Below, in pieces: positions 47,801 through 56,550 of a DNA stretch of 64,000 bases (positions are counted from its first letter, which is position 1; each line of letters begins with the position of its first letter). The stretch is taken from positions 29,815 to 93,814 of the forward strand of contig JAEYOQ010000008.1 in the NCBI GenBank assembly GCA_023411555.1, given 5' to 3'. The notes under the pieces are model-generated. The model was given only the letters and a program-made list of their open reading frames with translations, searched no databases and was not told the origin of the DNA. Made by a program: the position numbers and the translations under genes. This DNA is from Bacillota bacterium. Its GTDB lineage: Bacteria; Bacillota; Clostridia; Lachnospirales; Lachnospiraceae.

Positions 47801-48140
47801 AGAATATCTCCTCATAAAATTATTGTTCTGCTGTAATGAAGCCGGTAAAAATATTATATAATATATCTTATTATATGCTAAATATATTTAGTATGTCAAC
47901 TGAATTGTTTTACACTCCGGAACACATCCTGTCCAATCCCAACCTAGACATTAAGCATACAAAAAGTGCTGCTGCATAATGTCAACAAATTACTAAGGCA
48001 CGAACAGCATGCATCCCCTAAAACCCATGTAGGGATCTCTGTTATCCTTACCTTAAAGCGATTTATCTATTATACAACAGCACCAGTTGAAACGCACTAC
48101 GTATCATCTTAATTCATTCGCATACCAAGTATTCATTTCT
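47801..48140. other. Gene-free region with a folded element
   Basis: About 340 bp without a gene between the 48141 gene and GH38. It holds the nested hairpin at 47966-48083 (separate entry) and, closer to GH38, AT-rich sequence that should contain the GH38 promoter; I could not pick a single -35/-10 pair with confidence. Confidence 0.4.
47966..48083 (-). terminator. Nested multi-stem element, terminator-like
   Basis: On the minus strand, outer arms 48071-48083 and 47966-47978 pair over 13 positions with two U-G pairs. Inside, 48049-48055 pairs with 47994-48000 (one G-U), 48039-48043 with 48003-48007, and 48032-48036 with 48013-48017. The outer stem is followed by TTTTTG. The wobble pairs fit minus-strand RNA only. 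It begins about 60 bp after the 48141 gene, so termination is the simplest role. Confidence 0.6.
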
Positions 48141-48602
48141 CTAGAAGCAACGGAAGAAGATTATTCTATTCAGGCTAATACGATCAAATTCCCAGCGATT
48201 TCTTCTCCAACGAAAACCCTGTACAAACTGCCCACTAACAAAGGTAGGAAAGAACCAAAATTCATTTCCATTAAATAACCAGATGTAGGTGAAACGGAAT
48301 AAGCAGTTTCTCATCTCCCTACTTCTAGACCGATCATTTCCTGGTCTCCCAAATCTTGCATCGCCAGGAAAACCTCCTAAGCCGCTCCTGCCACGATCAT
48401 CCGGCTCACCAAACTGTCTCCGATCCATTCTAGGTGCCTCAGGTATAAAATCCGGTGGTGCAGACCTAGGCTGCTCCTCTCTTCTAAATTGAGAAGGCAT
48501 ATCTGGTGACGAGGAAGGAAATCCTGGACCCATTTGCTGCTTTTGTACATTGTCATATTTATTAGTACCTTCACTATCGTGATTAAAATTATCGTTATAC
48601 AA
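48141..48602 (-). CDS. Pro/Arg-rich hypothetical protein with aromatic C-terminus
   Basis: A 153-residue protein in two parts. Residues 1-95 are low-complexity (Pro, Gln, Arg, Asp, Gly), probably disordered. Residues 96-153 are rich in Phe, Trp and Arg (RFTYIWLFNGNEFWFFPTF), which reads as a compact beta domain that I believe recurs in clostridial hypothetical proteins. The start codon is TTG (48600-48602), 8-9 nt after AAAGGGG; no ATG is available. Function is unknown; a surface or spore-coat role is possible from composition alone. Confidence 0.65.
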   Translation of the reverse strand: MYNDNFNHDSEGTNKYDNVQKQQMGPGFPSSSPDMPSQFRREEQPRSAPPDFIPEAPRMDRRQFGEPDDRGRSGLGGFPGDARFGRPGNDRSRSREMRNCLFRFTYIWLFNGNEFWFFPTFVSGQFVQGFRWRRNRWEFDRISLNRIIFFRCF

Positions 48603-48771
48603 GCTGTCTACCCCTTTCAGCGCAATAATTCATACATTATAGTATGATTATTACGACTAAAAGGTTATAGTTTGTTATCACTATTCCACTCTAATCCTGA
48701 CAGGAAACTCTATGCTCCACTGAAATCTCCTGTTATAGTGCTTCTTACAGTAAGTCTGTTGCCTATACAGA

Positions 48772-49425
48772 CTAAAATTCCTTTTTACGATATATATTAA
48801 CTGAGATCGTATAGGATACCATTACTGCAAATGCCAGAACCAAGGGAGCAAGAATTGCAATGTTTTGAACCAGCTTCTCTCCTAACCGGATAAGCTGTTC
48901 AGGAATGACAAAATCCCCAGATTTCACTGCATTGCCGGCAAAATAAAAAATTGCAAATGGAACTAAATAAATGGCAAAGAATATAAATCTAGCTTTCTCT
49001 ACCCCCAGCTTTGTAATAAAGGGCAAGGCAATGCTATAGAACAGAATAACGATTGCTCCTCCAATCCATGCACCAGACAGCCCAGACATCAGGTTCTTAT
49101 CTTGCTGTATCATTTTTATTACAATGGTGGATAGTGTCCCTATCACCGCACCCATTAGAGTAAGAAGCAACATAATGACGTATTTTCCACGAACAACGCC
49201 CTCTCTAGACACCGGCATAGTAAGCGCATAGACGTCCCATTTGGCTAATTCATCATAGGAATATACACTTAAAGTGAGTATGGCTATCATCATCGTAAAC
49301 ATACTGCTAAAAAAGTTAACGTCGGAGGTAGTGAAAGCCATAAAACCATATAACACCACCAGTACCGCAAATATCTTAACATTCTTTTTTAGATTAATAA
49401 AATCCTTCAAAATCAGACCCTTCAT
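48772..49425 (-). CDS. ABC-2 type membrane permease
   Basis: A 217-residue integral membrane protein with six segments (for example IFAVLVVLYGFMAFTT, near residues 18-33), similar to the permeases that pair with YtrB/BcrA-type ATPases. Its ATG directly follows the TAA of the ATPase gene, so the two are coupled. The exported substrate is unknown; sets like this often answer cell-envelope stress or antibiotics. Confidence 0.85.
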   Translation of the reverse strand: MKGLILKDFINLKKNVKIFAVLVVLYGFMAFTTSDVNFFSSMFTMMIAILTLSVYSYDELAKWDVYALTMPVSREGVVRGKYVIMLLLTLMGAVIGTLSTIVIKMIQQDKNLMSGLSGAWIGGAIVILFYSIALPFITKLGVEKARFIFFAIYLVPFAIFYFAGNAVKSGDFVIPEQLIRLGEKLVQNIAILAPLVLAFAVMVSYTISVNIYRKKEF

Positions 49426-50331
49426 TTATTTCAGCTCCCTTCCTTTACTGATAAACAGCATAATCTCTTCGATAGAGGTTCTATCAACAGTATATTGGTG
49501 GTACTTTTTCATAAAAGCATCCTTCCTCTTAATCATAACCTCTGATCCGAAATTGTTTTCACGCAAACCCACAACAAAGCTTCGATCGATAGAAGAGACT
49601 TCATCCTTCCGGCATCGGATAATACCATATTGATATATCAAATCATCCTTGTTCTCACTGAATACAATTCGTCCCTTATGAATGAAGGTAACATAATCGG
49701 CAATCTTCTCAATATCACTTATAATATGTGATGATAGGAGAATCGTATTATCCTCCTCTTGAATAAATTCAAGGAATATATCCAGTATCTCATCACGAAC
49801 CATCGGATCAAGACCACTTGTCGCTTCATCTAATATCAACAGCTTAGAATGATGGGATAAAGCAATTGCTATTGAAAGCTTCATCTTCATGCCTCTGGAG
49901 TATTCCTTTATATTTTTTCCCTCCGGCAGCTCGAATCTCTGCACATACCCAGCAAATACTTCACTATCCCAGTTCTTATAAATATTCTTCATAACAAAGT
50001 CTATATTTTTTACCTTGAGATTATCATGAAGATTGCTACCGTCAAACACCACCCCAAGGTTCTCTTTCATCTCCAAGGGAAGCTTCTTAGAATCATAGCC
50101 AAGAATACTAATCTCTCCCCCATCCGTCCCAATCAGATTCAAGATAGACTTAATCGTTGTTGTTTTTCCTGCACCATTCTCTCCCACAAAGCCCATAATT
50201 GAGCCCTTGGGTACTGTAAAGCTAACCTTATCCAGGGTAAAACCCTTATATCTCTTGGTTAAATCCTTAATAACTATGGCATTGTCTATCTCTGTAGCTT
50301 TATCGCCCTTTACTGTATAGTTACCAGACAT
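49426..50331 (-). CDS. ABC transporter ATPase (YtrB/BcrA-like)
   Basis: A 301-residue ATPase with Walker A GENGAGKT, signature YSRGMKMKLSIA, Walker B LLILDEATSGLDP and the switch His in LLSSHI. The C-terminal 70 residues form the small extension seen in BcrA-type subunits. It begins 2 bp after the GntR gene and is followed without a gap by its permease. Confidence 0.92.
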   Translation of the reverse strand: MSGNYTVKGDKATEIDNAIVIKDLTKRYKGFTLDKVSFTVPKGSIMGFVGENGAGKTTTIKSILNLIGTDGGEISILGYDSKKLPLEMKENLGVVFDGSNLHDNLKVKNIDFVMKNIYKNWDSEVFAGYVQRFELPEGKNIKEYSRGMKMKLSIAIALSHHSKLLILDEATSGLDPMVRDEILDIFLEFIQEEDNTILLSSHIISDIEKIADYVTFIHKGRIVFSENKDDLIYQYGIIRCRKDEVSSIDRSFVVGLRENNFGSEVMIKRKDAFMKKYHQYTVDRTSIEEIMLFISKGRELK

Positions 50332-50333
50332 CT

Positions 50334-50708
50334 TTATTCCTCCTCATAAATCATTTTAATAATTTTCTGGATATCCTCCAGACTCAACCCACCTATCTTA
50401 GCTTCTGCCACCGCCTTTTCCAGATGCTCCCTGGTTATACGAAGCTGTTCCTCTCTGACAGTCTTTACATCCTTCTCGGCAACAAAACTTCCCTTCCCCA
50501 TCACCGTGTAGATAAAACCATCACGTTCTAGGTCCTCATAGGCCCTCTTGGTAGTTATCACACTTATTTTCAATTCCTTCGCCAGCATACGCATCGAAGG
50601 TAGTAGACTACCAGCCTCTAGCTCACCGATGATAATAGCTTGCTTGATCTGGGAAGTAATCTGCTCATAGATAGGTTTTTCACTGGAATTACTAATCAGT
50701 ATATTCAT
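50334..50708 (-). CDS. GntR-family repressor, YtrA type
   Basis: A short 124-residue regulator with a winged HTH (GSLLPSMRMLAKELKISVITTKRAYEDLERDG region, residues 37-68) and only a two-helix tail, the YtrA subfamily layout. These repress their own ABC-transporter operon. It is first in the operon; GGAGGGA precedes the ATG. The inducer is not visible. Confidence 0.9.
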   Translation of the reverse strand: MNILISNSSEKPIYEQITSQIKQAIIIGELEAGSLLPSMRMLAKELKISVITTKRAYEDLERDGFIYTVMGKGSFVAEKDVKTVREEQLRITREHLEKAVAEAKIGGLSLEDIQKIIKMIYEEE

Positions 50709-50832
50709 TCTTCCCTCCTGTTTAAGTACAAGCTTGGTGTCATATTGTATATACTCGTTATATACACTCTATCACCACAAATATATTCTGTCAATAGAGA
50801 ATTTAGAGTGTTTCGCTTACGAAACTATAAAA

Positions 50833-50882
50833 GCCTGCTATGCAGGCAATAAAAAAAGAAGTACTCCGAATGAACGAAGTAC
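50833..50882 (-). terminator. Tandem terminator after the second chemoreceptor
   Basis: On the minus strand the first stem (50875-50882 with 50861-50868, one G-U pair) is followed by TTCTTTTTTTATT, and the second (GCCTGC/GCAGGC at 50833-50847) by TTTTAT. Confidence 0.8.
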
Positions 50883-50905
50883 CTCTCTCAATGTTTGTAG
50901 TGATA

Positions 50906-53191
50906 TTAGACTGTAAACTTTTGAACCTCATTAACCAAATGATCTGAATTGGCATTAAGCTTCGCAGCTGATTTATTGAGACCTTCGACGGAAGTAAGCT
51001 GATTTGCCGCCGTCTGATTAACATTATTAGAGGATGCAGCAATCTCTTCAAGTACAGCAGATATATTCTCTATTGCTCCCAGTGTACTAACTCGAGCTTC
51101 TTCAATGTTGGCTACATTGTCCGTAATGGAATTCAAGGACACCATAAGTCTTTCCACGCTATCATTAATGTTAGAATAGGAATCAGTGGTATTCTTTACC
51201 GCACTCTCCTGAAGTGCTAATACCTTCTCAGCCTTACGTGCAGTCTCAACCGCAGTAGTTGTATCCTCCTGAATGCTGCCGATAATCTTCTTAATATCAT
51301 TTACCGAGTTCTTGGACTGTTCTGCTAGTGTTCTGATCTCACTGGCAACAACAGCAAAGCCTTTTCCATGCTCCCCAGCTCTTGCAGCTTCGATGGAGGC
51401 ATTTAATGATAATAGATTGGTCTGATTAGCAATATCATTAATTACATTAATGATCTTATTAATTGAAGAAGATTTCTCGGAAAGTTTCTCAATATCTTTA
51501 ATAATGTCAGTGGTAATCTCAATGGTTGACTTTGTCTGCTGATTCAATTCTTCAGAAACAACAGTACCCTCCTGAACACTCATCTTGGTACTTTCGGCAA
51601 TCTGACCGATTTCCTTGGTGTTCACACCGACAACCTCAATCTTCTGAGACAGACTATCCATCTGCACCAAACATTCCTCAGCATCCTTTGCCTGTTGATT
51701 GATACCTTGTTCTATCTCATTCATAGCCGAGGAGATATCCTCCGATGATTTAAGGAATAATTCCGAGGTCTTGGATACATTAGATGCTGAGTCTGATACC
51801 TCACCACTTAATTCCTTCACCTGATGAATTAACTCCTTCATCTTACCAAAGGTAGTTTGTATCTCGTCAATTAAGATACGGAATTCATCCTTACGCTTCG
51901 AATCAAACTGAACAGTCAGATCACCCTTAGCAGCCTGCTTTAGCTTACTAATGATACCCTTTATTACCTTGTCAATTCCGGTAGATAGCCAAGCAGCGAT
52001 TGCGATAGCAGCGAGACAGGCAATAATCACAATAATGATGGTAACATTCTTAATTGCATCCGCCTGACTGGTTATAGTAGACTTAGGCATTAATGCACAG
52101 AGAGTCGCACCTGTTTTTCCGATTTTTGTGAATATATATAAATATGTATCACCCTTAAATTCCACATACTTGTATCCGCTGTTCGTTTCAGATTCATATG
52201 TTTCCTGATAGAAGTCTTTATCAACAAACACCTTCTCCGCCTTCAAGGCTTCTACATCAATATTCGGATCCTTTGATTTTAACGAATAGTCAATTATCTC
52301 TTTTCCATCTCCAGTTACGAGACCTAAATATCCGGATTTATCAAATTCCAAATCAGCTAAAATATTCTTCACTACACTAGCCTTTGTTTCTATAACAATC
52401 AGGGCATTCCGACTGATGATATTTCTAATAAGACGCAGAGAATAGTCGTCGCTGTCCCTATTGAATTTCTCATCCAAGAAGGCATCTTCACCATCCCATA
52501 AATCTCCGGTCCGACCGATTTTTGTACCAAGTTCTGTATTTCTGAATTCCTCAACAAATCCTCCCTTAGTAGATTGATTTGCAGTTGTAATAGAAGCAAC
52601 GTCATCGGACAATAAGTATATATTCTCAATAAACTCATCTGTAACCTGCTTGGCCATCAGCGATGATGAGATAGTCTTTCTGTTCATATTAGACTCAAAT
52701 GCATCGTCTATATTAGCAAAATATCTGCCTATCGTGTCATCATTTGCATATTGTATGGCAGTCGCTTCAACCGTTTCAAAACCAAAACGCATAAATTCAC
52801 CTGCCATATTAATCGCATCTGCAGTCGCTTTCTCATAATTACTTTGAATACCTTCAGATGCCTTCCAGAAGGATACTACGCCCAAAATGATGATAAAGAT
52901 AACTGGCACCAAGAATGAGGCCATTAGCTTAAACCGAAGTGTAGAGAGAAGATTCACCTTTGAAGCCTTCTCTAATAGCATTTCTTTCTCTTCTCTCATT
53001 TTTGCCTGGGTTTTATGTATCTTTTTCTTAACTTCCTGTTTCTTTTTATTGGACGCCTCCTGAAGTTTATCTCCCTTCTTCGGTACTCCTGTCTTCTCAG
53101 ATGATGTCACGCCTTCTGTAAGCTTATCTTTCTTTAGTCCCTTTGCAGCTGTCATCAACTTTTTTGCAAAGTCTTCACTTTTTAATCCCAT
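50906..53191 (-). CDS. Methyl-accepting chemotaxis protein with long basic N-terminus
   Basis: A 761-residue chemoreceptor. Unlike most, the first ~85 residues are cytoplasmic, Lys/Glu-rich and probably coiled coil, before TM1 (LMASFLVPVIFIIILGVVSFW). The extracellular sensor (about 110-370) is Cache-like, with LYIFTKIGKTGATLCALMP before TM2, then HAMP and the signalling tip LLSLNASIEAARAGEHGKGF. It is similar in layout to the receptor at 17424. GGAGG lies 7 nt before the ATG. It is a single-gene unit with a tandem terminator. Confidence 0.92.
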   Translation of the reverse strand: MGLKSEDFAKKLMTAAKGLKKDKLTEGVTSSEKTGVPKKGDKLQEASNKKKQEVKKKIHKTQAKMREEKEMLLEKASKVNLLSTLRFKLMASFLVPVIFIIILGVVSFWKASEGIQSNYEKATADAINMAGEFMRFGFETVEATAIQYANDDTIGRYFANIDDAFESNMNRKTISSSLMAKQVTDEFIENIYLLSDDVASITTANQSTKGGFVEEFRNTELGTKIGRTGDLWDGEDAFLDEKFNRDSDDYSLRLIRNIISRNALIVIETKASVVKNILADLEFDKSGYLGLVTGDGKEIIDYSLKSKDPNIDVEALKAEKVFVDKDFYQETYESETNSGYKYVEFKGDTYLYIFTKIGKTGATLCALMPKSTITSQADAIKNVTIIIVIIACLAAIAIAAWLSTGIDKVIKGIISKLKQAAKGDLTVQFDSKRKDEFRILIDEIQTTFGKMKELIHQVKELSGEVSDSASNVSKTSELFLKSSEDISSAMNEIEQGINQQAKDAEECLVQMDSLSQKIEVVGVNTKEIGQIAESTKMSVQEGTVVSEELNQQTKSTIEITTDIIKDIEKLSEKSSSINKIINVINDIANQTNLLSLNASIEAARAGEHGKGFAVVASEIRTLAEQSKNSVNDIKKIIGSIQEDTTTAVETARKAEKVLALQESAVKNTTDSYSNINDSVERLMVSLNSITDNVANIEEARVSTLGAIENISAVLEEIAASSNNVNQTAANQLTSVEGLNKSAAKLNANSDHLVNEVQKFTV

Positions 53192-53474
53192 GTTTCATCC
53201 TCCACGTCACTATAATTGATTAGCATCGGCTCTTCTGTATAAAAATCTATATATTGGTATTATATCATTTTACCAGGTATATTACTAGTATTTTAGTCAA
53301 TTTATATCATTTTCTATCATTTTTACACACATTTCCCAATTTTTTGCATTCTTGCGTTCATAAGCCTGTTGCTGTATAATTTTCTCTATAAAGAGGATCA
53401 GACCATCCCTTGATCCACCAATATGATTAGCAGTCTCTGTATCGAAGCTGCTCCAGGGAGAATGGAGGATTAGA

Positions 53475-53765
53475 ATGAAGACATTATTACCACAACTGCT
53501 CGCTATGGCAGTTTCAGCAACCATTTTCATGACAATATCAATTAAGCTCGGTTGGAGTAGAGGGCTATGGAATGTCATCAACCGCCGCTTAAATCCCGCC
53601 TACAATGCCACAGTTTGGATTTTTATAGCGGCTGTTCTTCACATAATCATTCAAATGCTATGCGGCGTCTTTGGCATAACTGATTCAAGAATCATTACTG
53701 GTTCTCTGATGGGCTTCTATTTTGCTTTTATTCCTAATCTCGGTGTAAAAAAAGATAAAAAATGA
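53475..53765 (+). CDS. Small two-to-three-TM membrane protein
   Basis: A 96-residue protein with hydrophobic segments near residues 5-24, 44-63 and 68-88, and a basic tail (GVKKDKK). GGAGGA lies 6 nt before the ATG, which favours this frame over the overlapping minus-strand frame. I do not recognise the family. It stands alone between the second chemoreceptor and the M42 gene and is followed by a strong hairpin. Confidence 0.7.
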   Translation: MKTLLPQLLAMAVSATIFMTISIKLGWSRGLWNVINRRLNPAYNATVWIFIAAVLHIIIQMLCGVFGITDSRIITGSLMGFYFAFIPNLGVKKDKK

Positions 53766-53815
53766 TAAGAAAAGTTTCGCACCGCGAATTTACTATTATT
53801 TATCATGAATAGTAT

Positions 53816-53873
53816 GATAGGGCTGTGCAAAATGCAAACCAACTCTACAACTCGCATTTTGTACAGCCCTATC
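53816..53873. terminator. Bidirectional terminator
   Basis: Arms 53816-53835 and 53854-53873 pair over 20 positions with one G-T pair. It lies between the convergent small membrane protein and M42 genes and can serve both. Confidence 0.75.
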
Positions 53874-53944
53874 TTCAATCACTCTTCTTACAGATTTTTC
53901 ATATTAGTAATAGCTGTGTCTTTGAAAAGGATCTCTTACTAAAC

Positions 53945-54976
53945 TTAAAGTGATACTCCTATATAGGCCTTTAATAATTTCAAAGTGTTCTCAAGCCCCA
54001 GCCGGTGTGTACGTTCCATACCATGGGAAGCATGTACTCCCTGACCAATCAAAGCTCCCCGGATATCATTACCTCCCCGGATTGCACTGGATACATCAGA
54101 ACCGTAATGAGGGAATATATCGATGACATAATCAATTCCATGCTCTTTAGCCAAGGCAATCAGCTGATTCGTCATCTCATAATCATAAGGACCGGAGGAA
54201 TCCTTCGCACAAATAGTTACGGTATATTCGGATCCATTCAGATCATCTCCAATGGCACCCATATCCACCGCTAAAAATTCATCAATCTCCTGGGGAAGAT
54301 GGCTGGCACCAAATCCGACCTCTTCATAATTGCTGATTAGAATCTTTAACTTCTTATTCGGAATAAGCTTCTGCACTGACATCTCCTTCAGTAATCCCAA
54401 AAGCACTGCTACGGATGCTTTATCATCCAGATGTCTTGATTTCACATAGCCTGCATCCGTATATTGGAATTTGGCATCAAAGCTGATATAATCGCCACTG
54501 TTAATCCCCAGCTCCAGTACATCCTCCCTGCTCTTCACAATCTCATCCAGACGAATCAGCATATTGCGGTCCGTGCGTTCGATGGTCCTGGCATCATCAT
54601 AGCTGTGCACAGAGGCACTTTTAATTAAGATTGTTCCGGTGTAGGTTCTCCCATCTCTCGTATGGATAGAACAATAAGCCCCTTCCACACTATGCATGGT
54701 ATAACCGCCTATTAAGGTAAATCTCAAATTTCCATCGGAATCGATGGAGCGAACCATGGCCCCCAGTGTATCCACATGAGCGGATACCCCTAAGGTTTCT
54801 TCTCCCTTTCCGGGTACCGATATAATAAGACCACCCTTTTGATTATATTCACACAGGTAGCCATAGCTCTCTACCTCTTTTCTTACATAGTCCATTATCT
54901 CCTTCGTATAACCAGAGGGGCTTGGTATATTCACTAAAGTTTCAATTGTTTTAATTATATATTCCATTGTTTCCAT
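53945..54976 (-). CDS. M42-family metallo-aminopeptidase
   Basis: A 343-residue M42 (glutamyl aminopeptidase/tetrahedral) peptidase. Metal ligands are in SAHVDTLG, SRHLDDKAS and AVDMGAIGDD, the catalytic Glu pair in NYEEVGFGAS, and the final His in HASHGMERTH. It should trim short peptides in the cytoplasm. AAGGAG stands 8 nt before the ATG. It is a single gene. Confidence 0.93.
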   Translation of the reverse strand: METMEYIIKTIETLVNIPSPSGYTKEIMDYVRKEVESYGYLCEYNQKGGLIISVPGKGEETLGVSAHVDTLGAMVRSIDSDGNLRFTLIGGYTMHSVEGAYCSIHTRDGRTYTGTILIKSASVHSYDDARTIERTDRNMLIRLDEIVKSREDVLELGINSGDYISFDAKFQYTDAGYVKSRHLDDKASVAVLLGLLKEMSVQKLIPNKKLKILISNYEEVGFGASHLPQEIDEFLAVDMGAIGDDLNGSEYTVTICAKDSSGPYDYEMTNQLIALAKEHGIDYVIDIFPHYGSDVSSAIRGGNDIRGALIGQGVHASHGMERTHRLGLENTLKLLKAYIGVSL

Positions 54977-55344
54977 GATCTTATCTCCTTATCTTCATCT
55001 CATATTCTGAACCTAGTCCTCGAACTATTATTATTTTTAATTCAAACTAATCTATGATTTTTCAATCCAATCTCAATCTAGCACAATTTCCCGACAAGTT
55101 CAACTTACTTATATTTGAAATCTTTATTGTATGAAAGGAATTAATGTATTATGATTCAGCTGTATACTATCAAAAGATAATAAAGTTATAAGAATTTGAA
55201 GACAAGTCTTCCCCTTCCTCGTTCTCTAGAATCGAACGGGTAAATTGGGCAGCCCCAGTCACAGTAGTAGAAAGCTGCTTTAAAGTAGCTTAATCATGAA
55301 AATGATATGTGCAAGAATAGCACTATCCATCGTAGGAGGGACTT
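54977..55344. other. Gene-free region upstream of the sigma-factor operon
   Basis: About 370 bp with the divergent starts of the M42 gene and the ECF operon. A short GAAGAC/GTCTTC dyad lies near 55199-55212. No clear ECF-type promoter could be picked by eye. Confidence 0.35.
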
Positions 55345-55464
55345 ATGAAGAAAGTATTCAAGTTTATATTCATAACTATTATGTTTATTTTATCCCTTAG
55401 TATATTCAATCAGGTAATGACCTTTATTGGAAAAGGCGGTAAAAAGATGGCTAAATTATTCTAA
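55345..55464 (+). CDS. 39-residue single-TM peptide
   Basis: ATG at 55345 follows AGGAGGG by 4 nt and opens a 39-codon frame ending TAA at 55462-55464. The product has a Lys start, one hydrophobic helix (about residues 5-21) and a basic GKGGKKMAK tail, like many small membrane peptides. It stands 77 bp before the ECF sigma gene and may share its transcript. No family is recognised; a leader or regulator role is possible. The strong RBS is the main evidence that it is translated. Confidence 0.6.
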   Translation: MKKVFKFIFITIMFILSLSIFNQVMTFIGKGGKKMAKLF

Positions 55465-55541
55465 AAAAGATTCTGAAAAAGTGAAGATATTTATTTATCT
55501 AGTTCGTTATTTATATCGAAGGGTGAAAGGAGGCGGAAATA

Positions 55542-56060
55542 ATTAGTACCGAGCAGTATTATGAGTATCTCATAGATACCTATCAAAATTTAATATTCTC
55601 TATCTGTTATAAAATAGTAAAAGATTATTTCGACGCTGAGGATCTTGCCCAAGAAACCTTTCTCTCCGCCTATAAGCATCTACCCACCTTCGATCGACAA
55701 TACGAAAAAGCCTGGCTATGCCGTATTGCCACAAACAAGTGTCTAGATTTTATAAAACGCGCAGAACGAAAAAGCATACCAACAGAGGATGAATACTTCT
55801 TAACCAAAAAGGATACAGAACCATCTCCAGAAGAAAACATCCTTGAGCTGGAAGTAAAAAAGCAATTATCTGAACGATGCAACAGCTTAAAATCACCGTA
55901 TCGAGAAATAGCATTCGATCATTTTTACCGGGAGCTTTCCGCAGCCGAGATTGCAGAAAATACAGGTAAGAATTTGAAGACAGTCCAGACCCAAATTTAT
56001 CGGGCGAGGGCAATGCTGCAAAAAGCCTATCGAAAGGGGGCAATTATTCATGAACAATAA
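55542..56060 (+). CDS. ECF sigma factor with apparent ATT start
   Basis: The 172-residue frame reads as an ECF sigma-70: region 2 with DYFDAEDLAQETFLSAYKHL, WLCRIATNKCLDFIKRAER, and region 4 with LSAAEIAENTGKNLKTVQTQ then IYRARAML. There is no ATG, GTG or TTG between the in-frame TGA at 55524-55526 and the homologous start (STEQYYEYL). An ATT at 55542-55544 stands 8 nt after GGAGG, exactly where ATG is expected. It either uses a rare AUU start, as infC does, or carries a point change in the start codon. It overlaps the anti-sigma gene by 11 bp. Confidence 0.8.
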   Translation: MSTEQYYEYLIDTYQNLIFSICYKIVKDYFDAEDLAQETFLSAYKHLPTFDRQYEKAWLCRIATNKCLDFIKRAERKSIPTEDEYFLTKKDTEPSPEENILELEVKKQLSERCNSLKSPYREIAFDHFYRELSAAEIAENTGKNLKTVQTQIYRARAMLQKAYRKGAIIHEQ

Positions 56061-56550
56061 GCCACATGTGACGAGGGATGAGTTTATCGCATTCAAACAA
56101 GAGTCCATGACAATGGAAGAACAACAAACTTTTTTAGATCATATTTGCTCCTGTAATCATTGTGCAGATCAATTTACAGCAATTATGGCAGAAGAAATCA
56201 TCCCTGCACCACGGGATATGAAGGAAAATATATTACAGGCTGTCAAGCGCCCTGAGGTACAGTTAGCAATGAAATCAAAGGAAGCATCGAAGCGGATACA
56301 GCTTCTGCTGTACAGCTTGAAGGTTGGTACCGCCGCTGTAGCAGCCATCGCCTTATTAGTGCTAAGCGTTAATTTCCAGAGTAGTTTCTCTAATACAGAG
56401 AGATTCGCAAATATAAACTATAAAGAAGACCATGTTTCCTTAACCGATAATATCAGAAATAATATGAACAACATCAGTAAGAATATATTGGACTTCTCCA
56501 ATAACATAATCAAAATGGAGGTAATTGATCATGACCAGAAAGAAGAGTAG
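56050..56550 (+). CDS. Zinc-type anti-sigma factor
   Basis: A 166-residue membrane protein. The zinc anti-sigma motif H-x3-C-x2-C is seen at His31, Cys35 and Cys38 in a domain of about 45 residues; a linker follows, one membrane helix is at about 85-107, and the extracellular part is 55-60 residues. It should hold the ECF sigma factor at the membrane until a signal arrives. Its ATG lies inside the sigma gene, which is typical for such pairs and supports coupled expression. Confidence 0.82.
   Translation: MNNKPHVTRDEFIAFKQESMTMEEQQTFLDHICSCNHCADQFTAIMAEEIIPAPRDMKENILQAVKRPEVQLAMKSKEASKRIQLLLYSLKVGTAAVAAIALLVLSVNFQSSFSNTERFANINYKEDHVSLTDNIRNNMNNISKNILDFSNNIIKMEVIDHDQKEE

Noticed and set aside
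53297..53581. A 94-aa minus-strand frame
   Set aside because: It overlaps the plus-strand membrane protein, which has GGAGGA before its ATG; the minus frame has no convincing RBS or domain.
55670..56108. Three minus-strand frames opposite the ECF sigma gene
   Set aside because: They are shadows of the sigma gene, which lacks a standard start. The plus frame has all sigma-70 motifs.
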